Positions 45,703-54,994 of a stretch of 64,000 nt of DNA are shown here, piece by piece; positions within the stretch are counted from its first letter, which is position 1; each line of letters opens with the position of its first letter. Made by a program: the position numbers and the translations under genes. The DNA is from Paraburkholderia sp. BCC1886. Lineage in GTDB: Bacteria; Pseudomonadota; Gammaproteobacteria; Burkholderiales; Burkholderiaceae. The notes beneath the pieces are model-generated. The model was not told the origin of the DNA, searched no databases, and worked only from the letters and a program-made list of their open reading frames with translations. The stretch is taken from contig NZ_CAAJGK010000022.1 of assembly GCF_900996245.1 (NCBI RefSeq), positions 62,001 through 126,000 of the forward strand, given 5' to 3'.

Positions 45703-46761
45703 ATGGAAATCCGGCAATTGAAGTACTACGTCGGGGTGGTGGATCACGGCAGCGTGTCGCGCGCCGCGCAACGGCTGTTCATCGCGCAGTCGGCGCTCAG
45801 CAAACAGATCGGTGACCTCGAACAGGAACTCGACGTGCAACTGCTGGTGCGCGCGCGCAGCGGCGTGCATGTCACCGAGTCCGGCAAGATTTTCTACGAG
45901 TACGCGCAGGCTATCCTCAAACAGATCGACGACGCCCGCACGGCCGTGCACTGCGCGCCCGAATCCATCGTCGGTTCGGTCGTGCTCGGCGTGCCGCAAA
46001 GCGCGCTGTTGCCGCTTGCTTTGCCCCTGCTGCAAGCGGCGCGCGAACAACTGCCGCAAGTGTCGCTGCATATGAACGAAGAGCTGACCGGCAATCTGCT
46101 CGATCAGTTGAAGCAGGGCCGCGTGGACCTCGCTATTTTCACGTCGAACATTTCGCTGGTGGATGTCGAGTTCGAACCGATCGTCGCCGAGGAGTTTTTC
46201 TGGATTCGCGGCAAGGACCAGGCGCCGCCTCGTGCGAGCGGTCACGTCGACACGGGCGAGGTCACGCTCGAAGAAATCGCCGCCCAGCCACTCATCATGT
46301 CGGCGATGCAGCACAGCCATTGCATGCGCGCGATCATCGAGCGCGTGTTCGTCGAACATGGCGTGGCGATGCCGCCGCTCGCCGCCGAAATCAACTCGGT
46401 GCATATCCTCAAGAGCGCCGTGCGGGTGGGCATGGCGCCGACCATTTTGCCGCTCGCGCTGGTCGCGCCCGAGGTCGAGGCCGGCCATCTGGTCGCGCAC
46501 CGGATTCGCGCGGAAGGGATGCAGCGGGTGCTGGGCATCTGCGCGTCGCGCGAGATTCCGTTGACCAAGGCGAAGCAGGCCGTGGCGACACTGCTGGCCG
46601 ACGTGGTGCGCGATCTGGCGCGACGCGGCGCGTGGCCCGGCGGTTATGCCGTTGAAGCGGAGGAACATGCGCACGCGCAAGCAGAGAAGGAGCTGCCAGG
46701 CCCGCTCTCCACCAGCGCGCTGCGTGAGCGTTTGCGCAAGCCTCGCGTCGGCGCGGGCTAG
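45703..46761 (+). CDS. LysR-family regulator (Nac/CbbR-like)
   Basis: A 352-residue LysR regulator, longer than usual by a ~45-residue polar C-terminal tail. The HTH is IRQLKYYVGVVDHGSVSRAA with the RLFIAQSALSKQIGDLEQEL recognition region. The effector domain begins near VGSVVLGVPQSALLPLALPL. It sits upstream of the tannase-like gene on the same strand (113 bp) and divergent from the DHA2 exporter, so either could be its target. Confidence 0.9.
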   Translation: MEIRQLKYYVGVVDHGSVSRAAQRLFIAQSALSKQIGDLEQELDVQLLVRARSGVHVTESGKIFYEYAQAILKQIDDARTAVHCAPESIVGSVVLGVPQSALLPLALPLLQAAREQLPQVSLHMNEELTGNLLDQLKQGRVDLAIFTSNISLVDVEFEPIVAEEFFWIRGKDQAPPRASGHVDTGEVTLEEIAAQPLIMSAMQHSHCMRAIIERVFVEHGVAMPPLAAEINSVHILKSAVRVGMAPTILPLALVAPEVEAGHLVAHRIRAEGMQRVLGICASREIPLTKAKQAVATLLADVVRDLARRGAWPGGYAVEAEEHAHAQAEKELPGPLSTSALRERLRKPRVGAG

Positions 46762-46874
46762 CCGCCCATCTCGTCTGCAGATACCCAGTTCTCAAATCCA
46801 TATTGTTCTTTTCGCGCAAATGGCGCGACGATGGCCGCGCAGGTCCACTAAAAGAAATTCCGGAGACGAGATCC

Positions 46875-48491
46875 ATGGAGCAACGAACATCCGCTGGCAG
46901 AGCGGCGGCAGGCGCTCGCGCCCCCTTCGCGTGGCTGCTGGTCGCACTCGCCGCGCAGACGCTCGCCGGTTGCAGCGGCGGTGGCGACAACCTGCAGGTG
47001 TCGACCGATCCGCAAACGCTGCGGCAGCGCTGCACGGCGCTCACGGGCACGACGCTCGGCGCCAGTGCCGCGCAGGTCAGCGCCGCGGCGCTCATGCCGG
47101 CCTCGGGCGCGACACCCGAGTACTGTTCGGTGAATGCGCAGATGACCGGCTCCCAGTTGAAAATGCAACTGAATCTGCCGATTGCCGGCTGGAACGGCAA
47201 ACTGGCGTTTCTCGGCGGCGGCGGTTTCGACGGCGTGATGGCGGCGTTCACCGCGAGCTACAACAGCGCGTCGATCCAGACCGACCGTTACGCGACCATG
47301 GGCACCAACGGCGGCCACGACGAAGCCGCGACCGACCCGAACTACTTCAAGGCGACCTTCGCCACCGACCCGCAGCAACTGGCGGACTACACCCATCTCG
47401 CGGACCATCGCTCGCTGCCGGTCGGCAAGCAGCTGATCAAACAGTTCTACGGCGCCGCGCCCACGCGCAGCTATTTCGAGGGCTGTTCGATGGGCGGTCA
47501 CGACGCGCTGATCGAAGCGCAACGCTATCCCGACGATTTCGACGGCATCGTGGCGCGTGCGCCCGCCGGCAACGTGATGGGTCTGTTCACGCAGTTCAAC
47601 CGCATCGCCAAAGCGGTGCGCGTGCCGGCCGCCACGCTCGATGGCGGCAAGCAGACGCTGCTCGCCAACGCGGTGCTCGCCCAATGCGACTCGCTCGACG
47701 GCGCGAACGACGGCATCGTCTCGAACCCGTCGGCCTGCCACTTCGACCCGACCGTGCTGCGCTGTCCCGCGGGTGCGGATACCGGCGACAGTTGCCTCTC
47801 CGACGCGCAGATCGCCACCGTGCAGACCATCACCACGCCGTTTTCGACGACCGATGGTTCGATCACGCATCCCGGCTACAACTTCGGCCTCGAAAATTCC
47901 GCGGATGGCTGGGGCTCGTACATCTGGCCGCAAGCGGCGGCCGGCAACGACTCGTTGCAGGGTCTGTTCTCGGACGGCTTCATTCGCTCGTTCATCACAG
48001 GCGATCAGAGTTACAACACGTCGCTCTACGATCCGAACCAGTGGGGTCCGCAACTGGCCAGCATCGGCACGATGTTCGAAGCCTTCGACCCGGACCTGAG
48101 CGCGCTGCATGCGCATGGCGCCCGGCTGATCCTGCTGAACGGCACCAACGACACCTCCGTGAGTCCACGTGACACCGCGCGCTATTACGAGTCGGTGGTG
48201 ACGAAGCTCGGCCAAAGCACGGCCGACGACACCGTCGAACTGTTCCTGGAACCCGGCGTGGGCCACTGCACCGGCGGCGTCGGGCCGGATCAGGTCGATC
48301 TGCTGAAGGCGCTGGTGACGTGGACGGAGCAGGGCACGCCGCCGTCGAAGCAGAGCCTCACGCTAACGAAGCTCGACACCGACGGCGCGGTGACCGCGTC
48401 GCGGCCGCTGTGCCGGTATCCGGCGTACCCGCGCTACAAGGGTAGCGGCAGCCTGAGCGACGCGGCGAACTACGCCTGCTCGACCCAGTAA
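46875..48491 (+). CDS. Tannase/feruloyl esterase family lipoprotein
   Basis: A 538-residue exported esterase. The N-terminus has a lipoprotein signal with lipobox LAGC just before SGGGDN, so it is probably membrane-anchored. The CS-D-HC motif of tannase/feruloyl esterases is complete: C204-S205 in GCSMGGHDAL, D426 in GTNDTS and H464-C465 in VGHCTGG. It would release phenolic acids such as gallate or ferulate from plant esters. Next is an MFS carrier (21 bp), consistent with uptake of the product. ATG 46875 is chosen because it gives a proper signal. Confidence 0.93.
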   Translation: MEQRTSAGRAAAGARAPFAWLLVALAAQTLAGCSGGGDNLQVSTDPQTLRQRCTALTGTTLGASAAQVSAAALMPASGATPEYCSVNAQMTGSQLKMQLNLPIAGWNGKLAFLGGGGFDGVMAAFTASYNSASIQTDRYATMGTNGGHDEAATDPNYFKATFATDPQQLADYTHLADHRSLPVGKQLIKQFYGAAPTRSYFEGCSMGGHDALIEAQRYPDDFDGIVARAPAGNVMGLFTQFNRIAKAVRVPAATLDGGKQTLLANAVLAQCDSLDGANDGIVSNPSACHFDPTVLRCPAGADTGDSCLSDAQIATVQTITTPFSTTDGSITHPGYNFGLENSADGWGSYIWPQAAAGNDSLQGLFSDGFIRSFITGDQSYNTSLYDPNQWGPQLASIGTMFEAFDPDLSALHAHGARLILLNGTNDTSVSPRDTARYYESVVTKLGQSTADDTVELFLEPGVGHCTGGVGPDQVDLLKALVTWTEQGTPPSKQSLTLTKLDTDGAVTASRPLCRYPAYPRYKGSGSLSDAANYACSTQ

Positions 48492-48512
48492 CCATCACGC
48501 GAGGAGACTTCC

Positions 48513-49823
48513 ATGACGACTCACACCGCTGTTCCCGGCCTCGCCGGAATCAGCCTGAGCCAGCGCGACGCCTTGTATCGCAAGGTGGCGTGGCGGCTCA
48601 TTCCGCTGCTGTTCCTGTGCTACATCGTCGCGTATCTGGACCGCGTCAACGTCGGCTTCGCGAAGCTGCAGATGCTCGGTGCGCTGCAGTTCAGCGACAC
48701 CGTCTACGGTCTCGGCGCGGGCGTGTTCTTCGTCGGCTATTTTATTTTCGAGGTGCCGAGCAACGTGATCCTGCATCACGTCGGCGCGCGCAAGTGGATA
48801 GCCCGCATCATGATTACGTGGGGTCTGTTGTCCGCGGCCATGATGTTCGTCAGGTCGCCGGCCTCGTTCTATGCGCTGCGTTTTCTGCTGGGCGCGGCCG
48901 AAGCCGGTTTCTTCCCCGGCATCATCCTGTATCTCACGTACTGGTTTCCGGTCGAGCGGCGCGGCAAGATGACGTCGCTCTTTATCGCCGCGATTCCGGT
49001 GTCGGGGATCATCGGCGGTCCGCTGTCGGGGTGGATCCTCAAGAACATGGCGAGCGTCGCCGGCATGGCCGGCTGGCAGTGGCTGTTCGTGCTGCAAGGG
49101 CTGCCGACCGTGCTGGTGGGACTGCTGGTATTGCGCTATCTCGACGACCGCGTGAGCGGCGCGCGCTGGCTCAGCGAAGACGAGCGCCGGTCGATCGCTG
49201 CCGACATCGGCGCGGAAGCCGCCCGCAAAACCGAAACCCGCATCGGCTCGACCTTGCTGAGCGGCAAGGTGTGGCTGCTCGCCATTATTTACTTCGCGCT
49301 CACGTCGGGCCTCTACGGTGTGAGCTTCTGGCTGCCGAGCATCATCAAGTCGATGGGCGTGGCCGATCCGCTGCAGGTCGGGCTGCTGAGCATGATCCCG
49401 TGGCTGTTCGGCGTGATCGCGATGGTCGCGGCGGCGCGCAGCGCCGACCGGCGTCTCGAGCAGCGCTGGCACACCGCCGTGGCGGCCGTAGTCGGTGCGG
49501 CGGGTCTCTTCATGAGCGTCGAACTGCACGGCAACCAGATGCTGGCCATGACCGGCCTGACGATCGCGACGATGGGCATCATGGCCACGCTGCCGGTGTT
49601 CTGGACCTTGCCGACCACGCTGCTGAGCGGCGCGGGCGCGGCGGCCGGCATCGCGCTGATCAATTCGTTCGGCAACCTGTCGGGCTTCAGCGCGCCGTTT
49701 CTGATCGGCCTGATTCACGACATCACGCACAGCACGGATGCCGGCTTGCACATGCTCGCCGGTCTGCTGGTGGCCGGCGCGGTGCTGGTGCTGCTGGTGC
49801 GGCCCATGAATCGCGCGGCTTGA
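48513..49823 (+). CDS. MFS transporter, anion:cation symporter (ACS) family
   Basis: A 436-residue carrier of the ACS type: RLIPLLFLCYIVAYLDRVNV in helix 1 is the family hallmark, with VGFAKLQM following and GFFPGIILYLTYWFP in helices 4-5. ACS members import phthalate, hexuronates, tartrate or aromatic acids. With the tannase gene 21 bp upstream, an aromatic carboxylate or related acid is a reasonable guess. Confidence 0.92.
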   Translation: MTTHTAVPGLAGISLSQRDALYRKVAWRLIPLLFLCYIVAYLDRVNVGFAKLQMLGALQFSDTVYGLGAGVFFVGYFIFEVPSNVILHHVGARKWIARIMITWGLLSAAMMFVRSPASFYALRFLLGAAEAGFFPGIILYLTYWFPVERRGKMTSLFIAAIPVSGIIGGPLSGWILKNMASVAGMAGWQWLFVLQGLPTVLVGLLVLRYLDDRVSGARWLSEDERRSIAADIGAEAARKTETRIGSTLLSGKVWLLAIIYFALTSGLYGVSFWLPSIIKSMGVADPLQVGLLSMIPWLFGVIAMVAAARSADRRLEQRWHTAVAAVVGAAGLFMSVELHGNQMLAMTGLTIATMGIMATLPVFWTLPTTLLSGAGAAAGIALINSFGNLSGFSAPFLIGLIHDITHSTDAGLHMLAGLLVAGAVLVLLVRPMNRAA

Positions 49824-49892
49824 AGTTCATGTCATTGGCTTGAGGCGTGACGCGTAGCGACGCGGCGCCGACCGATAGAAGAGAGACGTCTC

Positions 49893-51368
49893 ATGCAGAT
49901 CATCGAACACGCTGAACCATCGACCGTCGACACGCAAGCAACCTCGGCAGAAGCAGCACCAGCGGCAGAAGCAGCGCCGCGCGCACGCCGGTCGCCCTCG
50001 CCGGCGTTGCTGGCGCACCTGCAGCACACCTTCGGTGCGCGCTTCTCACGCAGCGCGGCCGTGCTGCTGCAACACGGCACCGACGAATCCGCCTACGCGC
50101 CGGTGCCGCCCGATGCGGTGGTGTTCGTCGCCAGCACCGAGGAAGTCGCGCTGGTCGTGAAAGCCTGCGCGGCCGAACGCGTGCCGGTTATCGCGTTCGG
50201 TGCGGGCTCGTCGATCGAAGGACATCTGCTGGCGGTGCAGGGCGGCATCTGCATCGACTTCACGCAGATGAACGCACTGCTCGCCGTGCGCGCCGAGGAC
50301 ATGACGGCGACGGTGCAGGCCGGCGTCACGCGCAATCAGTTGAATGCGGCGCTGGTGGGCAGCGGCCTGTTCTTCTCGGTCGATCCGGGCGCCGATGCGA
50401 CGGTCGGCGGCATGATCGCGACCGGCGCGTCGGGAACCAACACGGTGCGCTACGGCACGATGCGCGACAACGTGCTCAACCTGACCGTCGTGACAGCGAC
50501 CGGCGAAGTGCTGAAAACCGCGTCGGAAGCGCGCAAGTCGTCGGCGGGCTACAACCTCACGCAACTCTTTTGCGGCTCGGAAGGCACACTCGGGCTGATT
50601 ACCGAAGCCACCGTCAAGCTGCATCCGCATCCCGAAGTGACGGCGGCCGCGGTGGTCAGTTTTCCGACGGTGCGGGCCGCCGTCGATTGCGTGATCCAGT
50701 CGATCCAGAGCGGGGTGTCGCTGGCGCGCGCCGAAATGCTCGACGCGCTGACGATTCGCGCAATCAACGCGCACAACTCGCTGGCACTGGCCGAACTGCC
50801 GACCTTATTCCTCGAATTCAGCGGCGGCCAGGCGCAGGTCGACGAGCAGGCTGCGCTAGTCCGGCAGATTGCCGACGAATGCGGCGGCGGCGCGTTTCAA
50901 TGGGCGACGCGTCAGGAAGAGCGCTCGCGGTTATGGACGCCGCGGCATCACGCGTACTTCGCTTCCCTGCAACTGAAGCCGGGCAGCCGCTGCTTCACGA
51001 CCGATGCGTGCGTGCCGATTTCGGTGTTGTCCGACTGCATTCAGGAGACGCTCGCCGATATCGACGAGCACGCGATTCTCGCGCCGGTGTTCGGTCATGT
51101 CGGCGATGGCAATTTTCATTGTCTGGTGCTGGTAGACCCGAACAACGCCGACGAGGTGAACGCCGGCGAGGCGTTCAGTCATCGCCTCGTGCGGCGCGCG
51201 TTGCGCTACGGCGGCACGTCGACCGGCGAGCACGGCGTGGGTCTGCACAAGATCGGTTATCTGCTGGAAGAACACGGCGAGACAGCCGTCGCGTTGATGC
51301 GCACCATCAAGCGCGCGTTCGATCCGCTCGATATCCTGAATCCCGGCAAAGTGGTGACGCTCGACTGA
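49893..51368 (+). CDS. FAD-binding oxidoreductase, GlcD/D-lactate dehydrogenase type
   Basis: A 491-residue flavoprotein of the vanillyl-alcohol-oxidase fold. The FAD (PP-loop) domain contains VIAFGAGSSIEGHLLAVQGG and DPGADATVGGMIATGASGTN. The C-terminal part contains the metal-binding GHVGDGNFH (~408) and STGEHGVGLHK. A ~35-residue Ala/Glu-rich N-terminal extension precedes the domain. It oxidises a 2-hydroxy acid, most often D-lactate or glycolate. It follows the MFS gene after 69 bp and is convergent with ridA. Confidence 0.92.
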   Translation: MQIIEHAEPSTVDTQATSAEAAPAAEAAPRARRSPSPALLAHLQHTFGARFSRSAAVLLQHGTDESAYAPVPPDAVVFVASTEEVALVVKACAAERVPVIAFGAGSSIEGHLLAVQGGICIDFTQMNALLAVRAEDMTATVQAGVTRNQLNAALVGSGLFFSVDPGADATVGGMIATGASGTNTVRYGTMRDNVLNLTVVTATGEVLKTASEARKSSAGYNLTQLFCGSEGTLGLITEATVKLHPHPEVTAAAVVSFPTVRAAVDCVIQSIQSGVSLARAEMLDALTIRAINAHNSLALAELPTLFLEFSGGQAQVDEQAALVRQIADECGGGAFQWATRQEERSRLWTPRHHAYFASLQLKPGSRCFTTDACVPISVLSDCIQETLADIDEHAILAPVFGHVGDGNFHCLVLVDPNNADEVNAGEAFSHRLVRRALRYGGTSTGEHGVGLHKIGYLLEEHGETAVALMRTIKRAFDPLDILNPGKVVTLD

Positions 51369-51410
51369 GCGTCGCTCGAGCCGACGCACTCGGGATCGTG
51401 TCGGCGAGCG

Positions 51411-51818
51411 TCAAGCGCTCGCGGGCCGGCGCGCGACGAAGTCGATTTCCACCAACGCGTCGTAGGCAAGCCCGGTCACGCCTACGCAAGTTCTTGCCGG
51501 CAGACGCCCGGGTTCGAAGAAACGCCGATACGTCGCGTTGAACGCCGCGTAGTCTTCCTGGAAGCGGGTCAGGTACGCGCGCACCACCAGCACGTCCGCA
51601 AAGCTCAGGCCGATACCCGCGAGCACGATGCGCAGATTGGCCATCACATTGGCCGTCTGCGCTTCGATACCCTCGGGCAGCACGCCGGGTGCGCCTGGAC
51701 TATCGGGCATCTGTCCGGTCACGAAAATGAAGCCATCGCTTTCGGTAGCGTGACTGAACGGCCCGACCGGTGTGGGGCCGTCCGGAATCATGTGATACGT
51801 GATGGGGAGAACGGACAT
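51411..51818 (-). CDS. RidA-family protein (enamine/imine deaminase type)
   Basis: A 135-residue YjgF/YER057c/UK114 protein. It has YHMIPDGPTPVGPFSHATESDG at the start, IFVTGQMPD, and the ALVEIDFVA C-terminus; R108 in GRLPARTCVGV corresponds to the catalytic Arg of RidA. The frame stays open much further upstream (to 52109), but the ATG at 51818 gives the standard length. Divergent from the AtoE-like gene. Confidence 0.9.
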   Translation of the reverse strand: MSVLPITYHMIPDGPTPVGPFSHATESDGFIFVTGQMPDSPGAPGVLPEGIEAQTANVMANLRIVLAGIGLSFADVLVVRAYLTRFQEDYAAFNATYRRFFEPGRLPARTCVGVTGLAYDALVEIDFVARRPASA

Positions 51819-52038
51819 CGGAATACTCCATGGCGGGTTGGGAAAGCGAGCATGAGATGCAATGGTTGTACCAGTTCCGGTCGCGATCGACGCGACTGAT
51901 CTGAGCGTTGTGAGCGTTTTGAAAGTTTCATAACCAGTTTGCGCTCGTGGGCTCTCAGGCTTTATGCCGTCCGCACTGCAGCAATCCGTGATTTCGTGTA
52001 TGTTCCGCGCGGCAAATGCGAACAACAGGATCGAGACC

Positions 52039-53445
52039 ATGAACACCACAAAGACCCCTTCGTCGAATAAGGGCAACGGCGCGGGTAACGGCGGGCACAC
52101 CAGGAACATCGTCGAGGGGCTCGTCTACGTATTCGAGCAGGTGATGCCCGATCCGTTCGTGCTGGCCATCGGTCTGACCTTGCTGGTCGCCGTGGTCGCG
52201 CTGGTGTTCGTACCGCATGTGTCGGTACCGCTCATTCTCACGTCGTGGTATGGCGGCACCTTCAATATTCTCGGCTTCGCGCTGCAGATGATCCTGATTC
52301 TGGCGACGGGCTTTGCGATCGCCGATGCGCCGCTGGTCCAGCGCGGTTTGCGGGCGATGGCGGCCAACGTGCACACGCCGACGCGCGCCGCGCTGATCGT
52401 GTTCCCGATCGTCGCCGTGGCGGCATGGCTGAACTGGGGACTCGGGCTGGTGGTGGGCGCCTTGCTGTCGCGTGAAATCGCGCGGCGCGTGAAGGTGGAT
52501 TTCGCGTGGCTCGTCGCCGGCAGTTACTCGGCGTGGTCGGTCTGCAATAGCGGCTTGTCGAGTTCGATCGCGTTGTCGCAAGCCTCGCACGGCAATGCGC
52601 TGAACCTCGTGGAAAAGGCCACCGGCCAGGTGATTCCGCTCAGCTCGACGGTGTTCGCGCCGTTCGTCCTCGTGCCGACCGTGCTGGTGGTCGTGATCAT
52701 GACGGCGATTTTCATCTGGATGCATCCCAAGCAGGACCACGTGGTCGCGTTCAGCGACACCACCGCCGAACCGGCGGCCCAGGCGAACGACGACCCGCAT
52801 GCACGCGCATCGAGCCGTACGTCGCTCGCGTCGCGCGCCGAAAACTCGATGCTCGGCACGCTGTTTCTGCTCGCGATGGGTGTCGGCTATCTGGCCGTGA
52901 CGTGGCACGCGAAAGGCTTCGAGCTGGACATCAACACGACTATTCTGATCTTTCTGCTGGTAGGGCTGGCGCTGCAACGCACGCCGATCGCCTACGCCGA
53001 CGCGATTCGCCGCGCCGCGCGTCAGACCGGCTCGATGCTGCTGCAATACCCGATGTACGGCGGCATCATGGGGATCATGACCGGCACCGGTCTGGCATCG
53101 ACCATCGCCAAGACGTTCGTGGTGCTGGCGACGCCGGTCACGCTGCCCGTGCTCAGCTATTTCAGCTCGCTGATCATTACGCTGCTGATTCCGAGCGCAG
53201 GCGGTCACTGGGCCGTGCAGGGGCCGTTCGTGCTGCCCGCGGCGCTGAGTCTGCATGCGTCGGTGCCGCGTACCGCCATGGGTGTGGCGATGGCCGAGAA
53301 CGTGTCCAACATGTTGCAGCCGTTCTGGGCGGTGCCGGTGGTGGCGATTGCCGGCATCCGCATTCAACGCGTGATGGGATACACGGCGGTGACGTTCGTC
53401 GTGTCGTTGATTGTTTATGCGTTGTCGTTGTGGCTGGTGCCTTGA
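52039..53445 (+). CDS. Short-chain fatty acid transporter, AtoE family
   Basis: A 468-residue polytopic membrane protein of the AtoE/TIGR00366-type family. Family segments: FEQVMPDPFVLAIGLTLLVA near the N-terminus, WLNWGLGLVVGALLSREIAR (~135), and GGHWAVQGPFVLPAA with MAENVSNMLQPFWAVP in the C-half. An upstream start at 51964 lacks family character; ATG 52039 is preferred. Transports butyrate-like acids or acetoacetate in characterised members. No atoDA genes are nearby. Confidence 0.9.
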   Translation: MNTTKTPSSNKGNGAGNGGHTRNIVEGLVYVFEQVMPDPFVLAIGLTLLVAVVALVFVPHVSVPLILTSWYGGTFNILGFALQMILILATGFAIADAPLVQRGLRAMAANVHTPTRAALIVFPIVAVAAWLNWGLGLVVGALLSREIARRVKVDFAWLVAGSYSAWSVCNSGLSSSIALSQASHGNALNLVEKATGQVIPLSSTVFAPFVLVPTVLVVVIMTAIFIWMHPKQDHVVAFSDTTAEPAAQANDDPHARASSRTSLASRAENSMLGTLFLLAMGVGYLAVTWHAKGFELDINTTILIFLLVGLALQRTPIAYADAIRRAARQTGSMLLQYPMYGGIMGIMTGTGLASTIAKTFVVLATPVTLPVLSYFSSLIITLLIPSAGGHWAVQGPFVLPAALSLHASVPRTAMGVAMAENVSNMLQPFWAVPVVAIAGIRIQRVMGYTAVTFVVSLIVYALSLWLVP

Positions 53446-53458
53446 GCGGCACGGCCCG

Positions 53459-53854
53459 CTAAACCACCGCCTGATGACAGCAGACCCCGATCTTGTTGCC
53501 ATCGGGATCGCGAAAGTACGCGCCGTAATAGTCGGGGTGATAGTGCGGCCGTAGCCCGGGCGCACCTTCACACGACCCGCCGGCCGCGAGCGCTGCGGCG
53601 TGGGCCGCGTCCACCGTGTTGCGATCGGGCGCGAGCAGCGCGGTCATCTGACCGTTGCCGCTTTGCGCCGGTTGCCCGTCGTACGGGTGGCCGATCAGAA
53701 ATAGCGGTCGCGGCGCACTGGCCGCGACCCAACCCGCCCAGGGTTTGCCGGATTCGCAGAACTTCAGCTCGAGCCGCAGCGTTGCCATTACCGCCGAATA
53801 AAACCGGAAGGCTCGCTCGAAGTCGGTCACGCCGACGAAAACATGTGAAATCAT
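53459..53854 (-). CDS. VOC-superfamily glyoxalase-like protein
   Basis: A 131-residue single-domain VOC protein. ISHVFVGVTDFERAFRFYSAVM at the start and YYGAYFRDPDGNKIGVCCHQ at the end are typical. The ATG at 53854 has a GGAGAG site eight bases upstream; an in-frame ATG at 53860 is too close to it. Convergent with the AtoE-like gene (13 bp between stops). Confidence 0.85.
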   Translation of the reverse strand: MISHVFVGVTDFERAFRFYSAVMATLRLELKFCESGKPWAGWVAASAPRPLFLIGHPYDGQPAQSGNGQMTALLAPDRNTVDAAHAAALAAGGSCEGAPGLRPHYHPDYYGAYFRDPDGNKIGVCCHQAVV

Positions 53855-53940
53855 GGCCATCTCTCTCCGAAAGCGAGCGGCGCGCTCGCGTCGTGATGAT
53901 GGCATCGGCTACCGCTTGTGTTCAACCGGTTTTTTCGACG

Positions 53941-54987
53941 TCATGCGGGCGGCCGACCTTGCAGGATGCGCTTCGCGTCCGCAGCGGAGAGCGTGTAGGC
54001 GAAGTAGGTCTTGTAGAAGCGCTGCGTCATCACGACTTCATCGTCGCCGCGCACCACATCGGGATGCAACACATGCGCCGCCCAGCGCACTTCCAGCGCC
54101 ACCTCGGGTCCGTAGCGATCCCATGGAAAAACGCCGGCGGGGTTGCGATACACACGATGCTCGCGCACGGCGTCCAGCGTGTCCCATAGCGCGTGTTGCG
54201 GCGACGCGTCCAGAGTGCCGGCGTTCGCCGCGAGAATCACGATGTCGGGTTGCCACGCGAGCACCTGCTCGATCGATACCGGTTTCAGATTGCCATTGAG
54301 CCTGTCGGCGGCATTGCGGCCACCGGCGGCGCGTATCCACTGGTCGACGATCGTATTCGCGCCATCCACCTTCAACGGCGAGAGCGATGCGATGTGCAGC
54401 ACGCGGGGACGCTTCGCCGCCGGTAAATCGGCGAAACTCGCGGCGGTATCCGTAATGGTTTGGTGCAGAAACTGCCGGTAGGATTGCGCGCGCTGCCGGG
54501 CGAGCGGCGTGGCGAGCGTCGCTGCGGTGAGATCGATACAGCGCAGCATCGACGTGAAATCGTCGAAGCCCACCGGCACCACGTTCAACCCGCTGCGTGT
54601 CAGTGCCGCCGCGGACGGATCGGCGCTCGTCGTGAACACGACGTCGGTGTGCAGACGCAGCAGTTCCTCGGCGTTCATGGTCGCGCCGTCGATGCTCTGC
54701 GCGTGCGAAAGTCCGGGCGCAATGCGAAACATCCACGGCAACGCGGACGGACGCGCGACGGTGGCGACCACCTTGTCGGCTGCGCCGAGCATCCCCAGCA
54801 CGGCGTTATGCGCGTACCACGCATCGGCGATGCGCTGCGGCGGGGACGCTTGCGGGGGGTGTGGCGATTGCGGCGTTTGCGCGTGTGCTGCCATCGGCAC
54901 GCAGGCCAGCGCGAGCGTCGCACAGAGCCGCCCGAGCCGCAGCGGTAGCGATTGCCGCAAAGGCAAAGAAAACGTCCACGTCATCAT
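53941..54987 (-). CDS. Iron-siderophore/cobalamin-type ABC substrate-binding protein
   Basis: A 348-residue periplasmic binding protein of the FepB/BtuF-like cluster. Signal peptide around residues 12-37 ending AAHA. RIADAWYAHNAVLGMLGAAD and LRLHTDVVFTTS in the N-lobe and VLAWQPDIVILAAN in the C-lobe are family features. ATG 54987 or 54984 are both possible, three bases apart, preceded by GAGGGG seven bp after the receptor stop. It is last in the four-gene uptake operon. Confidence 0.88.
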   Translation of the reverse strand: MMTWTFSLPLRQSLPLRLGRLCATLALACVPMAAHAQTPQSPHPPQASPPQRIADAWYAHNAVLGMLGAADKVVATVARPSALPWMFRIAPGLSHAQSIDGATMNAEELLRLHTDVVFTTSADPSAAALTRSGLNVVPVGFDDFTSMLRCIDLTAATLATPLARQRAQSYRQFLHQTITDTAASFADLPAAKRPRVLHIASLSPLKVDGANTIVDQWIRAAGGRNAADRLNGNLKPVSIEQVLAWQPDIVILAANAGTLDASPQHALWDTLDAVREHRVYRNPAGVFPWDRYGPEVALEVRWAAHVLHPDVVRGDDEVVMTQRFYKTYFAYTLSAADAKRILQGRPPA

Positions 54988-54994
54988 CCACCCC

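Noticed and set aside
51819..52109. N-terminal extension of the RidA frame upstream of 51818
   Set aside because: It would more than double the protein and overlap the divergent AtoE start; RidA proteins are ~130 residues.
51955..53571. 538-residue minus-strand frame opposite the AtoE-like gene
   Set aside because: His/Arg/Gln-rich antisense shadow with no domain; the AtoE family match on the plus strand explains the region.
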